Origin: Clostridia bacterium
Lineage (GTDB): Bacteria > Bacillota > Clostridia > Christensenellales > Borkfalkiaceae
Length of the DNA stretch: 45,970 nucleotides
Direction of reading: 5' to 3'
NCBI GenBank assembly: GCA_017626135.1
Contig: JAGAJI010000048.1
Location: 1 to 45,970, forward strand
Below are positions 31,593-40,798 of this stretch, piece after piece. Each line of letters opens with the position of its first letter. Position 1 is the first letter of the stretch. The translations under genes were made by a program, and so were the position numbers. The notes under the pieces are model-generated. The model ran no database searches, had not been told where the DNA came from, and was given only the letters and a program-made list of their open reading frames with translations.

Positions 31593-34500
31593 TTATTTTC
31601 TCCTATTAAAATTATCTTCTTTTTTGTTTTTCTTTTTGCCTATAAAGAACGTGATGAACGTCACTATTACGAGCACAACAGAGACAACATAAAGCAGAGT
31701 TTCCCACCAAGGTGCTCTATATGCCCATATAACCCCGTCACCCATGCCGTTCATAGCATTCGAGTTTGCAACAGTGTAAAGGATATTCTTTGCTGCTCTT
31801 CTCACCGCCGCGATCTCGGTTGCCGTACGCACAGAGGAAGGAGCACCGTCAGCGCAAAGGCTCAAATCACCACCCGCGCGGATCATCTGGTCTTCGTTCA
31901 TGTAGGACTCGTTGGTGATAAAGTCGGTAATGACCATACCGTTAAAGCCCCATTCGTCACGGAGAAGTTCCGTAAGCAACGCGTAAGAGCCACCCGTCCA
32001 CATTGTACCGATACGGTTAAAGCTGGACATGACTGCTGTCGTACCGCCGCCTTTTACGCACATTTCAAAAGGCTTAAAGTAGATTTCACGCATGCTTTGC
32101 TCATTTGCCCAAGTGATCAGACCAGTAACGCCACGGTTCGTTTCCTGCTCATTAAGCACAAAATGTTTCACATACGTGTAAACGCCCTTGGATTGCGCAC
32201 CCTTTACAACGGACATAGCCATCATACCGGAAAGCAAGCCATCTTCCGAATAGTATTCGAAGTTTCTGCCGCCAAACTGCGAACGATGAATATTCATTGC
32301 AGGCGCGTACCAACCGGAATAAGGTCTGCCGTCCCCGTTTTCATTACCAATCAAGCCTTCATTACCGATCATGGTACCCATTGCTTCCGCAAGCTCTACA
32401 TTCCACGTTGCCGCGAGAACACATTCAGTAGCGTAATAACAAGTATCATATACGGCAACTTCGCCTGCCACGTTCATAAAGGTTGCGAAACCCATAGGAC
32501 CGTCCGCATCCGTCGTCAACGGCTTATCGATATTTTCAATCCTGATCGTTTTGAAGTTACCCGTTGCAATAAGACTCACCATCTGATTGACCGTAAGCTG
32601 ATCCATCAGTTTATCCCAAAGCGGATCATCGTAATCTTTGCCGTACAATTCGTACAATTTGACTTCCGTTTTTTCATACGAAAGCAACGTTGCGCTTTGC
32701 GTAGGCATTTCCGTCGTATACCAAGGATCGGTCGCTTGATCGTTGATCTTATACGTCAATGAAGAGATAAGTTCGTCGGATGCAATACGGTTTACCTCTT
32801 CCGAAACGCCCTTCAAGACGTCGAAGTTTTTAAAGTTGTTTTTTCTCGAAAGATATTCTTTGATATGACCGCTGACGTCATCGAAAAGGTTGGTAACCTC
32901 TTGGTCTTCGTTCACGTCGTCATATTGATAAGTAAAACCACCTTCGGGAACGGTATACGTATATTTGATCACGTTTTCATCTGCCCAACCATGCGCGTTA
33001 TTCGTGATATAGAACGTATATACACCTTCTTCCAATTCGTAACCTACAAAACCGTTTCCGTTTGCGTCGTCATAATCGTAGGAAGCCATATCGCGAACGT
33101 CGATCTCGAGGGTTACGGTATCGGTATCTTCCACGTTTGCCTTGAGGAGCTTCGTCTTTGCGAAATCGCCAAGCACCACGTGCGCTTTTTCAATGCCGCG
33201 TTCGGTGTAAGGAGCGCTATAGTAAAGCTGAACCACCTCTTTGCCGCTGTACTGCGGACCGCGGTTGGTTACTTCCACCTCGAAAGAGATCTTGCCGTCT
33301 TTGGTCAAAAACGCCGTGTTGGTGGCCGCTTCGGTAGCTGCGTAGCTGAACTCGGTATAGCTCTTGCCGTAACCCAAAGGATATACAACGTTTTCTTCAT
33401 ACCAATTGTCGCCAGCCTCCGCCGCACGGGTTTCATAATAACGATACCCCGTATAAATACCTTCTCGGTATTCTACGAACCATGCTTTTCTTGTTTTCGT
33501 AGAGCCGTCCGAGTTCAATGTTACATAACGGTTACCGTCTTCCACAAGGTTATTACCAAAGTTATACCACGTAGGATCGTTTTTGAAATTACGCGCATAC
33601 GTATCCACAAGTCTGCCCGAAGGCGTAATTTCGCCGCTCAAGATCTTACCGAGCGCTTTCGCGCCCGTGATACCGGGATGACCGATCCAAAGCGCGCCTT
33701 TGATATTTTCATTGTACGCGTAATGCGTGGTATCGTCCAAGAATCCCAATTCCATGGGAGAGGAACTGTTGATAACTACTACGACATTGTCGAAGTTTGC
33801 GCATGCCTCCTGCAACATATCCGTTTCGTTTTGATCGAGCTGGAGATAATGATCGTCTTTCGCTCTCGCGCCGTCAACGGTTTTCGTCCCTTTCCAATTG
33901 GTATAGCTGCTTCCGTCCCAAAACATAGTTCTGGGGAGGTCGTAGCCCTCGCCGCCGATACGACTGATCACGACGATCGCCGCATCGGAATAGTCTTTAT
34001 AACTATTTTTAACAGCAGTCGTATAATTGTCAACGGGCGTTTCACCGGTAGCAAAGCCCGTTAAGATCTGACCCATACTCGGGGTAGTGGGTCTACCGCC
34101 ACCGGATTGGTTCTGATCTTTATAAAACGCTTCGATCACGGGATTGCAAGCAAAGCCGCTTTCCTCCAAGCTCCCGCAAAAATCTACCGTTGCGGCGGAG
34201 CTCGAGCCCGCATTGGAGCCCGAACCGCCTTTCACGATGTCTACGGAATTTTTACCGAAGACTGTAATTTTACTCTGCTTAGCAAGCGGAAGAACGTTTT
34301 CATCGTTTTTCAGAAGAGTGATCCCCTCCTCCACAATCTCCTCGTTCAAAGCGTTTGCCGCCGCAAGCGTTTTTTCTTTGGTATCATAATCGGCAGTAAA
34401 GTACTCATAGTCCTCAGGATTACCGCTCTGTAAGTATCTCTTTTCACCGCCCAAGACGGACACCAAGAAATTGTATACGTAGGAGGTCTGCGTACAAACG

Positions 34501-34619
34501 AACGTCGCGATCAGAACAAATACGCTCAGGATCGTGCACACGATAAATAAAGGATTCCCTTTTCTTTTCTGCACCTTGTACTTTTTCTTGTACTTTTTCT
34601 TGTACTTTTTTGCTGCCAT
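31593..34619 (-). CDS. Membrane-anchored glycoside hydrolase family 3 enzyme, swapped domain order
   Basis: 1008 residues. A polybasic N-terminus (KKYKKKYKKKYKVQKRKGN) and a membrane helix (about 24-48) precede the enzyme. The GH3 C-terminal alpha/beta sandwich comes first (about 75-420, HYLQLDQNETDMLQEACANF, GALWIGHPGITGAKALGKIL), then a fibronectin III-like domain (about 460-560), then the GH3 TIM barrel (about 660-950). The barrel carries DADGPMGF, KHFVLNEQETNR and the nucleophile Asp899 in MVITDF. A second membrane helix (about 970-990) and a Lys-rich tail end it. This reversed order is known from Ruminococcus and Butyrivibrio beta-glucosidases. Two anchors imply that the catalytic part lies outside, close to the membrane. 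Substrate unknown. Confidence 0.88.
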   Translation of the reverse strand: MAAKKYKKKYKKKYKVQKRKGNPLFIVCTILSVFVLIATFVCTQTSYVYNFLVSVLGGEKRYLQSGNPEDYEYFTADYDTKEKTLAAANALNEEIVEEGITLLKNDENVLPLAKQSKITVFGKNSVDIVKGGSGSNAGSSSAATVDFCGSLEESGFACNPVIEAFYKDQNQSGGGRPTTPSMGQILTGFATGETPVDNYTTAVKNSYKDYSDAAIVVISRIGGEGYDLPRTMFWDGSSYTNWKGTKTVDGARAKDDHYLQLDQNETDMLQEACANFDNVVVVINSSSPMELGFLDDTTHYAYNENIKGALWIGHPGITGAKALGKILSGEITPSGRLVDTYARNFKNDPTWYNFGNNLVEDGNRYVTLNSDGSTKTRKAWFVEYREGIYTGYRYYETRAAEAGDNWYEENVVYPLGYGKSYTEFSYAATEAATNTAFLTKDGKISFEVEVTNRGPQYSGKEVVQLYYSAPYTERGIEKAHVVLGDFAKTKLLKANVEDTDTVTLEIDVRDMASYDYDDANGNGFVGYELEEGVYTFYITNNAHGWADENVIKYTYTVPEGGFTYQYDDVNEDQEVTNLFDDVSGHIKEYLSRKNNFKNFDVLKGVSEEVNRIASDELISSLTYKINDQATDPWYTTEMPTQSATLLSYEKTEVKLYELYGKDYDDPLWDKLMDQLTVNQMVSLIATGNFKTIRIENIDKPLTTDADGPMGFATFMNVAGEVAVYDTCYYATECVLAATWNVELAEAMGTMIGNEGLIGNENGDGRPYSGWYAPAMNIHRSQFGGRNFEYYSEDGLLSGMMAMSVVKGAQSKGVYTYVKHFVLNEQETNRGVTGLITWANEQSMREIYFKPFEMCVKGGGTTAVMSSFNRIGTMWTGGSYALLTELLRDEWGFNGMVITDFITNESYMNEDQMIRAGGDLSLCADGAPSSVRTATEIAAVRRAAKNILYTVANSNAMNGMGDGVIWAYRAPWWETLLYVVSVVLVIVTFITFFIGKKKNKKEDNFNRRK

Positions 34620-34622
34620 GGA

Positions 34623-37600
34623 TTATTTGTCTTCTCCTTCTTTTTTGTTACGGATGATTATAGCGCAAGCAAGAATCAATCCGAAGATGGAAGCGGAGGA
34701 AGCCGCTACGCCATTACAGCCGACCTGAGCCTGTACGTTGCCGATGATACCCTGTACCGTGCCCATGAAATCCGTGCCGTTGTCGACAACCTCACCGTTT
34801 GCGACGTACAACGTAAGCGTGATCTCGTCGCCGAGCTTACCTTCCGCGCTTGCCACTACGGTGAAGGTGTAAACGCCTGCCTTTGTAGGCGTACCGGTGA
34901 TCATACCCTCTTCATCGAGCGTAAGTCCTTCGGGAAGCACGTTACCTTCTTTGAGCGCATAGGAAATACCGCCTGCACCTGTTGCTGTTGCAACGCTTGC
35001 CGCATATACGTTATTTTCTGTTGCATCTGCGAGCTTGGTGTTCGTATCGTATGCGATACCGATCGTAATCTTATAAACCGCTTCCACGGGTTCCGCCATA
35101 GCCGTCTTTGCTACTACGGTAAATTCGTGATCGGTCACGACCTGCGTGGGTTTACCGACGATGTAACCGCCTGCGGTAAGCGTAAGTCCCTTAGGAAGTG
35201 CGCTACCCTCTTTAAGTGCATACGTCGCTGCGTTTACACATTCCGCCGTAGCTACATTCGCGAGGTAATCTCTGCCGTACATACCGTCCGCAAGTTCCGT
35301 TGCCGTGTAGGTGATTGTATTGTAAACGGAAATCGTGTAGGTAACCGTTCTATCCTTATAACCGAGCGCGCTTGCCACTACGGTGAACTGATAGTTTTCG
35401 CATTCTCTGGTAGGCGTACCGCTGATTGTGCCGTCTGCGGAAAGCTCAAGTCCCTTCGGCAATGCGCTTGCGTCCGCGAGCGAATAGCTGATTACGGGGA
35501 ATTTTGCAATTTCCTCTTCCGTTGCGTCGGGTTTTTCGATATTCGCGTCTGCTACGGAAACAGAATATTCTTCATTGATCTTCACGATGCCGAGATCGGT
35601 GTTTGCAGGTACGTATACGATAGAACCAGCCGCATTGATAACGCTGATCGAGAAGGATGCTTCTCTTGCATCGTCTTTGTAAGTTGCTACTACCGTGAAG
35701 TTATGGTAAGCCATTTCTTCTTCGGGTTTACCTGTGATCGTACCATCGGAGTTCAAGACCAAACCTTCGGGAAGGGTGCTGCCTTCTGCCAAAGTATAAA
35801 CGATCTCGTCGTTCGTTCCGTTGGGATAGAGCTCCGTGTTCACTTGCGCTGTAGCAACGTTTGCACTGTAAACTACGTCTACGACTGCCGATTTGAGCGT
35901 TGTCGTGTCGAAACTTGCCAACGCACGGGGCGCTGCGGGCGTTGCCGCTGTGTTCATTGCCATGCTGTTTGCATGCGCGTAAAGAATACCGTGCGCTGCA
36001 TTTCTGAGCGCCGTAACTGCCGTTGCGCTGCTGCTACCAAAGCTAAGACTACCGGTACCGAGCGCGAGATTGCCGCCTGCGCGGATCATCATGTCGCCGT
36101 TCGACCAGCTACCGGAATAGGAGTCGGTTACAACGTTACCGTTAAAGCCCCATTCATCACGGAGAATCTCAGTAAGCAATTCATAGTTACCACCTGCCCA
36201 GTAAGGACCGATCTTATTAAGCGACGTCATCATCGCCATCGTGCCGCCCACTTTTACGCAAAGCTCGAAAGGTCTGATATAAATTTCACGCATTGCCTGT
36301 TCGTCGAGCCAGGTGAGCAAACCGCAACGGTTGGCTTCCTGATCGTTGACACCGAAGTGTTTCACATAACACATAAGTCCCTTGGACTGCGCGCCATCGA
36401 TACAAGCCGCCGCCATCATACCGGAAAGGAATCCGTCTTCGGAATAGTATTCGAAGTTTCTTCCAGAGAAAGGCGAACGGTGAATGTTCACTGCGGGAGC
36501 ATACCAGAAAGGAATATTTTCTTCGCCGTTGCCCCAAAGTGCTTCGTTACCCATGCCGACACCCTTCGCTTTTGCCAGCTCTTTACTCCAAGTAGAAGCA
36601 AGCACGGTTTCCGCACACCAAGTGGAATACGTACCGCTGGGAGCACCATACAACCAACCTGCAGGACCGTCTGCATTGGGAACGCGGGTCACACCGAGCG
36701 TCGAGTTGTTAAAACCGGAGGCATAGCCGCCTTTCATGGAAAGATCGTACAGTTGAGAAACGGTGAACTGATCAAGATAGGAATCCCAAAGAGGATCGTC
36801 GTATTCCACTGCGATAAGGTCTTCCAATTTAATACCGTTGCTTGCGCCCGTCGTAGGCATTTCTTCCGTATACCAAGGACGACTGGAATTATCCACCTTA
36901 GAAAGGGTATTCCATTCGTTATCAAGCGCTTCTTCTACCCAATCGGATGCCGTGATCCTATACGCCATAATGGGGAAAGTCCCCTGGAAGTCCGCGCGGG
37001 ACATGTAACAGCCGTTCTCATCTTTTGCGTACTCGTCGGTGAGGAGATAGTTACTTACATCGTCGAAACGGTTTTTGATTTCATTGCCCGTCGTTTCACT
37101 CGTTGCGTACGTGATATTGTCTTCTACCGTATAGTTGATAGTGTGCACGACGTTGTGCGCGTCGGACATCAATTTGATCTCGTAAGCGCCCTTTTCTACT
37201 TCATAACCCTTGAAGTTGTTTGCGTTCGCATCGCTCCAATCATAGGAAGCCATGCTACGTACGGTCAATTCGATCGTAACGGTATCCGATTCGCCTGGTT
37301 GAATGAGGTCGGTCTTTTCAAAGCCACCGAGAACTACGTGCGCCTTTTCGATGCCGCCCGTCGTATAGGGAGCCGTATAATAAAGCTCTACGACGTCCTT
37401 ACCCGCTACGTCACCGACGTTGGTTACTTTCACGTCCACTTTGATCTTACCGTCTGCGGTAAGGATTTCCCCATTGGCAGGGCTGGCTCCTACGACCTCC
37501 CATTCGAACTCGGTATAGGACAGACCATAACCGAGCGGATATACGACGTTCGCGTCATACCAGCTATCCCATTCCGTCGTAGTCGTACCGTGGATTTCGC

Positions 37601-38765
37601 CCGTATAAGCGCCCGTTCCTTCCACAAAACCGCGGGTTTCGTAATAGCGATAACCCATGTAGATGCCTTCTTTATAGATGACGTAGTTGTTTTTATTACC
37701 GCCGCCACCGTTACCGCCCGAGCCGGGACGGTTCGCATACTGGTTACCTTTCAAGGAGGTGTTACCCTCCATCATGTTGTTTGCAAAGTTCTGCCAAGTC
37801 GGATCGAGCTTGAAATCGCGCGCCCATGTGTCTACCGTTTTACCGCTAGGGTTAATTTCACCCTTCAATGCTTTCGCAACGGCTACGTTACCGGACGAAC
37901 CGGGATATCCCATCCAGATCGCGCCCTTTATGTTTTCGTGATAGGCATAATGGTTGGGATCATCAAGGAAACCTACCTCAAACTGCGAGCCCGTATTCAA
38001 AAGCACGATGACGTTATTAAAACGATCGCCCAAATATTTCAAAAGATCGGATTCGTTTTGATCGAGCTGGAGATAATGGTCGTCCATCGCTCTTGCACCG
38101 GGAACAGCTTGGTCTACGTCCGTACCCCAAGTCTTATAAGAGCTGCCATTCCACATCATTGTTCTGGGAAGGTCAAAGCCCTCGCCCGAAATACGGCTGA
38201 ACACAACGATCGCAGCGTCGTTGTAGTCGCTGTATGTTGCTTCAATATCACTCGTGTAGTTTTCCACGGGCGTTTCACCAGTGTTATAGCCGGGCGAAAC
38301 AGAGCCGTTACCGGGCGCAGAGCCTCTGCCCGAGCCGGACTTCGTATTATCGTTGTAGAAATTCACAAGCGTAGGGTTGACGCTGAATCCTTCTCCCTGA
38401 AGCGCTTCGATAAAGCCTGTTACGGGAACGCCACCGCCTGCGCCGGAGCCTGAACCGCCCGAAAGTACGGAAACGGAGTTTTTACCGAAGACGCTGACTT
38501 TGAGGTTGCCACCGATGGGAAGCGAGTCGTCGTTTTTAAGAAGAACGAGCCCTTCGCTTTCAATATCCTCGTTCAGTTGTCTATTCGCTGCAAGCACCTC
38601 TTCTCTCGTTTCGTAATCGGAGGTGAAATAGTTACCAAACGTCGGAGTTTCCGGCGCATAAAATTCTGTTGCCGCCGCGGAAATCGTACCGCTGTACGTT
38701 GCAGCCGCGTAAACGGCTACAACTGCAATACTGCTAAGTATATTTTTTAAAGTTTTCTTCTTCAT
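34623..38765 (-). CDS. Secreted glycoside hydrolase family 3 enzyme with Ig-like repeats and C-terminal anchor
   Basis: 1380 residues. Signal peptide to about residue 32. Same reversed GH3 order as its neighbour: sandwich domain (about 50-400, HYLQLDQNESDLLKYLGDRF, GAIWMGYPGSSG), fibronectin III-like domain (about 460-570), TIM barrel (about 660-960) with NADGPAGWL, KHFGVNDQEANR and nucleophile Asp881 in VVTDS. Then four putative-Ig repeats of about 90 residues, each with the core 'LP.GL.L...G.I.G.P' (STLPEGLVLNSDGTITGKP, SALPKGLELSADGTISGTP and two more). It ends VGCNGVAASSASIFGLILAC followed by a basic tail, a possible sorting or anchoring signal. The two GH3 proteins are clear paralogues from a tandem duplication. 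Confidence 0.9.
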   Translation of the reverse strand: MKKKTLKNILSSIAVVAVYAAATYSGTISAAATEFYAPETPTFGNYFTSDYETREEVLAANRQLNEDIESEGLVLLKNDDSLPIGGNLKVSVFGKNSVSVLSGGSGSGAGGGVPVTGFIEALQGEGFSVNPTLVNFYNDNTKSGSGRGSAPGNGSVSPGYNTGETPVENYTSDIEATYSDYNDAAIVVFSRISGEGFDLPRTMMWNGSSYKTWGTDVDQAVPGARAMDDHYLQLDQNESDLLKYLGDRFNNVIVLLNTGSQFEVGFLDDPNHYAYHENIKGAIWMGYPGSSGNVAVAKALKGEINPSGKTVDTWARDFKLDPTWQNFANNMMEGNTSLKGNQYANRPGSGGNGGGGNKNNYVIYKEGIYMGYRYYETRGFVEGTGAYTGEIHGTTTTEWDSWYDANVVYPLGYGLSYTEFEWEVVGASPANGEILTADGKIKVDVKVTNVGDVAGKDVVELYYTAPYTTGGIEKAHVVLGGFEKTDLIQPGESDTVTIELTVRSMASYDWSDANANNFKGYEVEKGAYEIKLMSDAHNVVHTINYTVEDNITYATSETTGNEIKNRFDDVSNYLLTDEYAKDENGCYMSRADFQGTFPIMAYRITASDWVEEALDNEWNTLSKVDNSSRPWYTEEMPTTGASNGIKLEDLIAVEYDDPLWDSYLDQFTVSQLYDLSMKGGYASGFNNSTLGVTRVPNADGPAGWLYGAPSGTYSTWCAETVLASTWSKELAKAKGVGMGNEALWGNGEENIPFWYAPAVNIHRSPFSGRNFEYYSEDGFLSGMMAAACIDGAQSKGLMCYVKHFGVNDQEANRCGLLTWLDEQAMREIYIRPFELCVKVGGTMAMMTSLNKIGPYWAGGNYELLTEILRDEWGFNGNVVTDSYSGSWSNGDMMIRAGGNLALGTGSLSFGSSSATAVTALRNAAHGILYAHANSMAMNTAATPAAPRALASFDTTTLKSAVVDVVYSANVATAQVNTELYPNGTNDEIVYTLAEGSTLPEGLVLNSDGTITGKPEEEMAYHNFTVVATYKDDAREASFSISVINAAGSIVYVPANTDLGIVKINEEYSVSVADANIEKPDATEEEIAKFPVISYSLADASALPKGLELSADGTISGTPTRECENYQFTVVASALGYKDRTVTYTISVYNTITYTATELADGMYGRDYLANVATAECVNAATYALKEGSALPKGLTLTAGGYIVGKPTQVVTDHEFTVVAKTAMAEPVEAVYKITIGIAYDTNTKLADATENNVYAASVATATGAGGISYALKEGNVLPEGLTLDEEGMITGTPTKAGVYTFTVVASAEGKLGDEITLTLYVANGEVVDNGTDFMGTVQGIIGNVQAQVGCNGVAASSASIFGLILACAIIIRNKKEGEDK

Positions 38766-38767
38766 AA

Positions 38768-40675
38768 TTATTCTACCTCCCCTTCGTAACCGAATACGTT
38801 GTTGTATGCAAGCACTACGCTGAAGTTATGAGGATAATAGGTACCCGTGCCTTCCACGGTGGTCTTTCTTACGCTGAAATAGAACTGACCATCGTTCTCC
38901 GTACGGGGAATTTTGATCGCGATAAGCACAACGTCGCCGACCTTTTCATGTACGACCGTTTCGTAATAGGTATTTGCACCGCCGCGAGGGTCTGCATCCG
39001 TACCTACGCAAATATCGAACTGGCTGAGATAATCGCCCGACGTTGCATTGTTGATAACACGCGCGTAAACGATCGTATAAGGATTTTCCGCATCGTATGC
39101 AGGCATGTTGGTGATCTGGCAGGTTCTTGCTGCGGGAACATTACCCGAGAACTGTTTACCATAAATGGAATAAGTCGCAAGACCGTATTTTTCGTTGTAA
39201 CAAAATTCTCTTGTCCAGTTGTATTTCGTATCCGTGGAAGAATCAAGCTGAACAAGTTCTGCTTTACCGGTAACGGAAAGCAAAGGATCACCTTCGGGAT
39301 ACATGGGAGCCGAACCCAATACCATGTCCACGTTGAACGAAGCGCCGCTACCTTCGATCTCTTTACGAAGCGCAACACCCATCCAAGGATTATTAATACC
39401 GAGTCCACCCGTGAAGAACTTCGTCACCGTGGAGTTCGCAGGAATCGTTACTTCGCCGGAAGTACATATGTTGCCGTAGAAGGAAGCAAAAAGCTCCAGC
39501 GTTACATCGTGATCGCCGTGGTTCTTGAACACTGCTTTCATCGTGTTGGTCCCCTCTACGATCGTGTCGAGCACGGATCCTGTAATATTTTCATTGGTAT
39601 AACCACTCGTTGCCGAGTCACCGGGAGTAAACGTCAAACGATAGCCGGAAAGACCGCCGAGTTCGGGATCCTCCGCTTCCCCTTCGGGAACGCCGTTCGT
39701 AATCAATTTGGAGCCTGCGCTCGTATTCCAATAATCGCCGGGCTTGCTTGCGGTGAGTACCTTAGAGGTCAAATTAGAGAAGTTTGCCCAGATCGTGTAG
39801 GTTTCATCGGGCATTTCGAACGTGTATTCGGGATCGCCCATTTCTCCTACACGGTTGTTGATAACGCCGCCGTCCCAGCCTACGAACATTTTACCCTCGG
39901 GTTCTTCGATTGCTTCCACCTTCACTTCGGTGCCATAAGCAACGCCGTAGGATACGATGTCGTATTCCGCTTCGGTGCCGTTCTTGCTGTTGCCGATGAT
40001 CTCGCCGTCGAGCTGTTCGCCGTCAACGGTTACTTCGGCGCCAATCACGTTGAGCGTATACAGCTTATCTGTATAATCTGCCGTGATCACAATATCCTGC
40101 GCAGGCATCTTGAACACGTTGCCGTTCGTCCAAAGACCGCGCACGTCGTAATTCCAACGAATGAAATCTTTATGTTCGGGGATAATTGCGGAAAGTGTAA
40201 CGTACTCGCCTACTGCCGCTTCCGTAAGGCTTGCCGTACCGCCGTTTACCGTGATCGTATACGATTCTTTCGCGGAGAAGTCATCGTTTACAATAAGCAC
40301 GATCGTGTGCGATTTATCGCCGGCTTTCGCAGAAATGACCGTCTCGCCTTCGCTTAACAGCGTAACCGTACCGTCGTTCGCGATCGTAGCAACACCTTCA
40401 TCGCTACTCGTATATGTTACAACGCCGTTTGCTTGTTCGTCTTTTTGAACTACGGCGTTGAGCTGCAACTGCTTTGCGGAAATATCCGCGGTAAGCGTAC
40501 CTGCAATGCTCACATTATTGTACTGCAACGTAACCGACTGCACGCTGTATATGGGAGCAGGCGGTTCTACGATCGTACCCTGCGGCTGAGTCGGCGTACA
40601 CCCTGCGAAAGGAAGCGTACCGACGAGCATCATTACGGAAAGGACCGTAGCTACAACTTTAGATCTAGTCTTCAT
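38768..40675 (-). CDS. Large multidomain surface lipoprotein with Ig-like and InlB-type repeats
   Basis: 635 residues. Lipobox FAGC (Cys26). Residues about 45-130 form a bacterial Ig-like group 2 domain (VTYTSSDEGVATIANDGTVT). Two InlB-like 'listeria-bacteroides repeat' stretches follow (about 135-300; KDFIRWNYDVRG, GKMFVGWDGGVIN). A beta-rich module at about 310-440 (NHGDHDVTLELFASFYGNIC) resembles two modules of the lipoprotein at 40799-43789. The C-terminal 190 residues are unassigned. GGAGG precedes the ATG. First gene of the four-gene block with gaps of only two or three bases. Probably a glycan-binding or enzyme-partner protein. Confidence 0.72.
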   Translation of the reverse strand: MKTRSKVVATVLSVMMLVGTLPFAGCTPTQPQGTIVEPPAPIYSVQSVTLQYNNVSIAGTLTADISAKQLQLNAVVQKDEQANGVVTYTSSDEGVATIANDGTVTLLSEGETVISAKAGDKSHTIVLIVNDDFSAKESYTITVNGGTASLTEAAVGEYVTLSAIIPEHKDFIRWNYDVRGLWTNGNVFKMPAQDIVITADYTDKLYTLNVIGAEVTVDGEQLDGEIIGNSKNGTEAEYDIVSYGVAYGTEVKVEAIEEPEGKMFVGWDGGVINNRVGEMGDPEYTFEMPDETYTIWANFSNLTSKVLTASKPGDYWNTSAGSKLITNGVPEGEAEDPELGGLSGYRLTFTPGDSATSGYTNENITGSVLDTIVEGTNTMKAVFKNHGDHDVTLELFASFYGNICTSGEVTIPANSTVTKFFTGGLGINNPWMGVALRKEIEGSGASFNVDMVLGSAPMYPEGDPLLSVTGKAELVQLDSSTDTKYNWTREFCYNEKYGLATYSIYGKQFSGNVPAARTCQITNMPAYDAENPYTIVYARVINNATSGDYLSQFDICVGTDADPRGGANTYYETVVHEKVGDVVLIAIKIPRTENDGQFYFSVRKTTVEGTGTYYPHNFSVVLAYNNVFGYEGEVE

Positions 40676-40746
40676 ATTTCCTCCATTTTAATAATTTTCA
40701 TTTCTTTTTCTCTCCTATATAAGGAGCTAAGTCTATAAATAAATTC

Positions 40747-40785
40747 AGGAAAAGCGCCCGAGCCCGAAAGTTCGGGCGCTTGTTC
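40747..40785 (-). terminator. Terminator after the Cys/His-repeat lipoprotein gene
   Basis: Minus strand: AAGCGCCCGA/TCGGGCGCTT, then TTCC, 18 bases after the stop at 40799. The U run is short, so read-through into the GH3 operon 70 bases downstream is likely. That intervening gap has no clear promoter, only the palindrome CTCCTTATATAGGAG. Confidence 0.7.
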
Positions 40786-40798
40786 CTTTAAAGATGGC

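Noticed and set aside
35000..37000. CRISPR-like regularity in the GH3 gene 3' part
   Set aside because: The periodic similarity is protein-level Ig-like repeats of about 270-300 bases, not short identical direct repeats with spacers.
35127..38453. Plus-strand open frame of 1108 codons opposite the GH3 gene
   Set aside because: It is an antisense shadow: the composition is Arg/Cys/Phe-rich without domains, there is no ribosome binding site, and the opposite strand encodes a clear GH3 protein.
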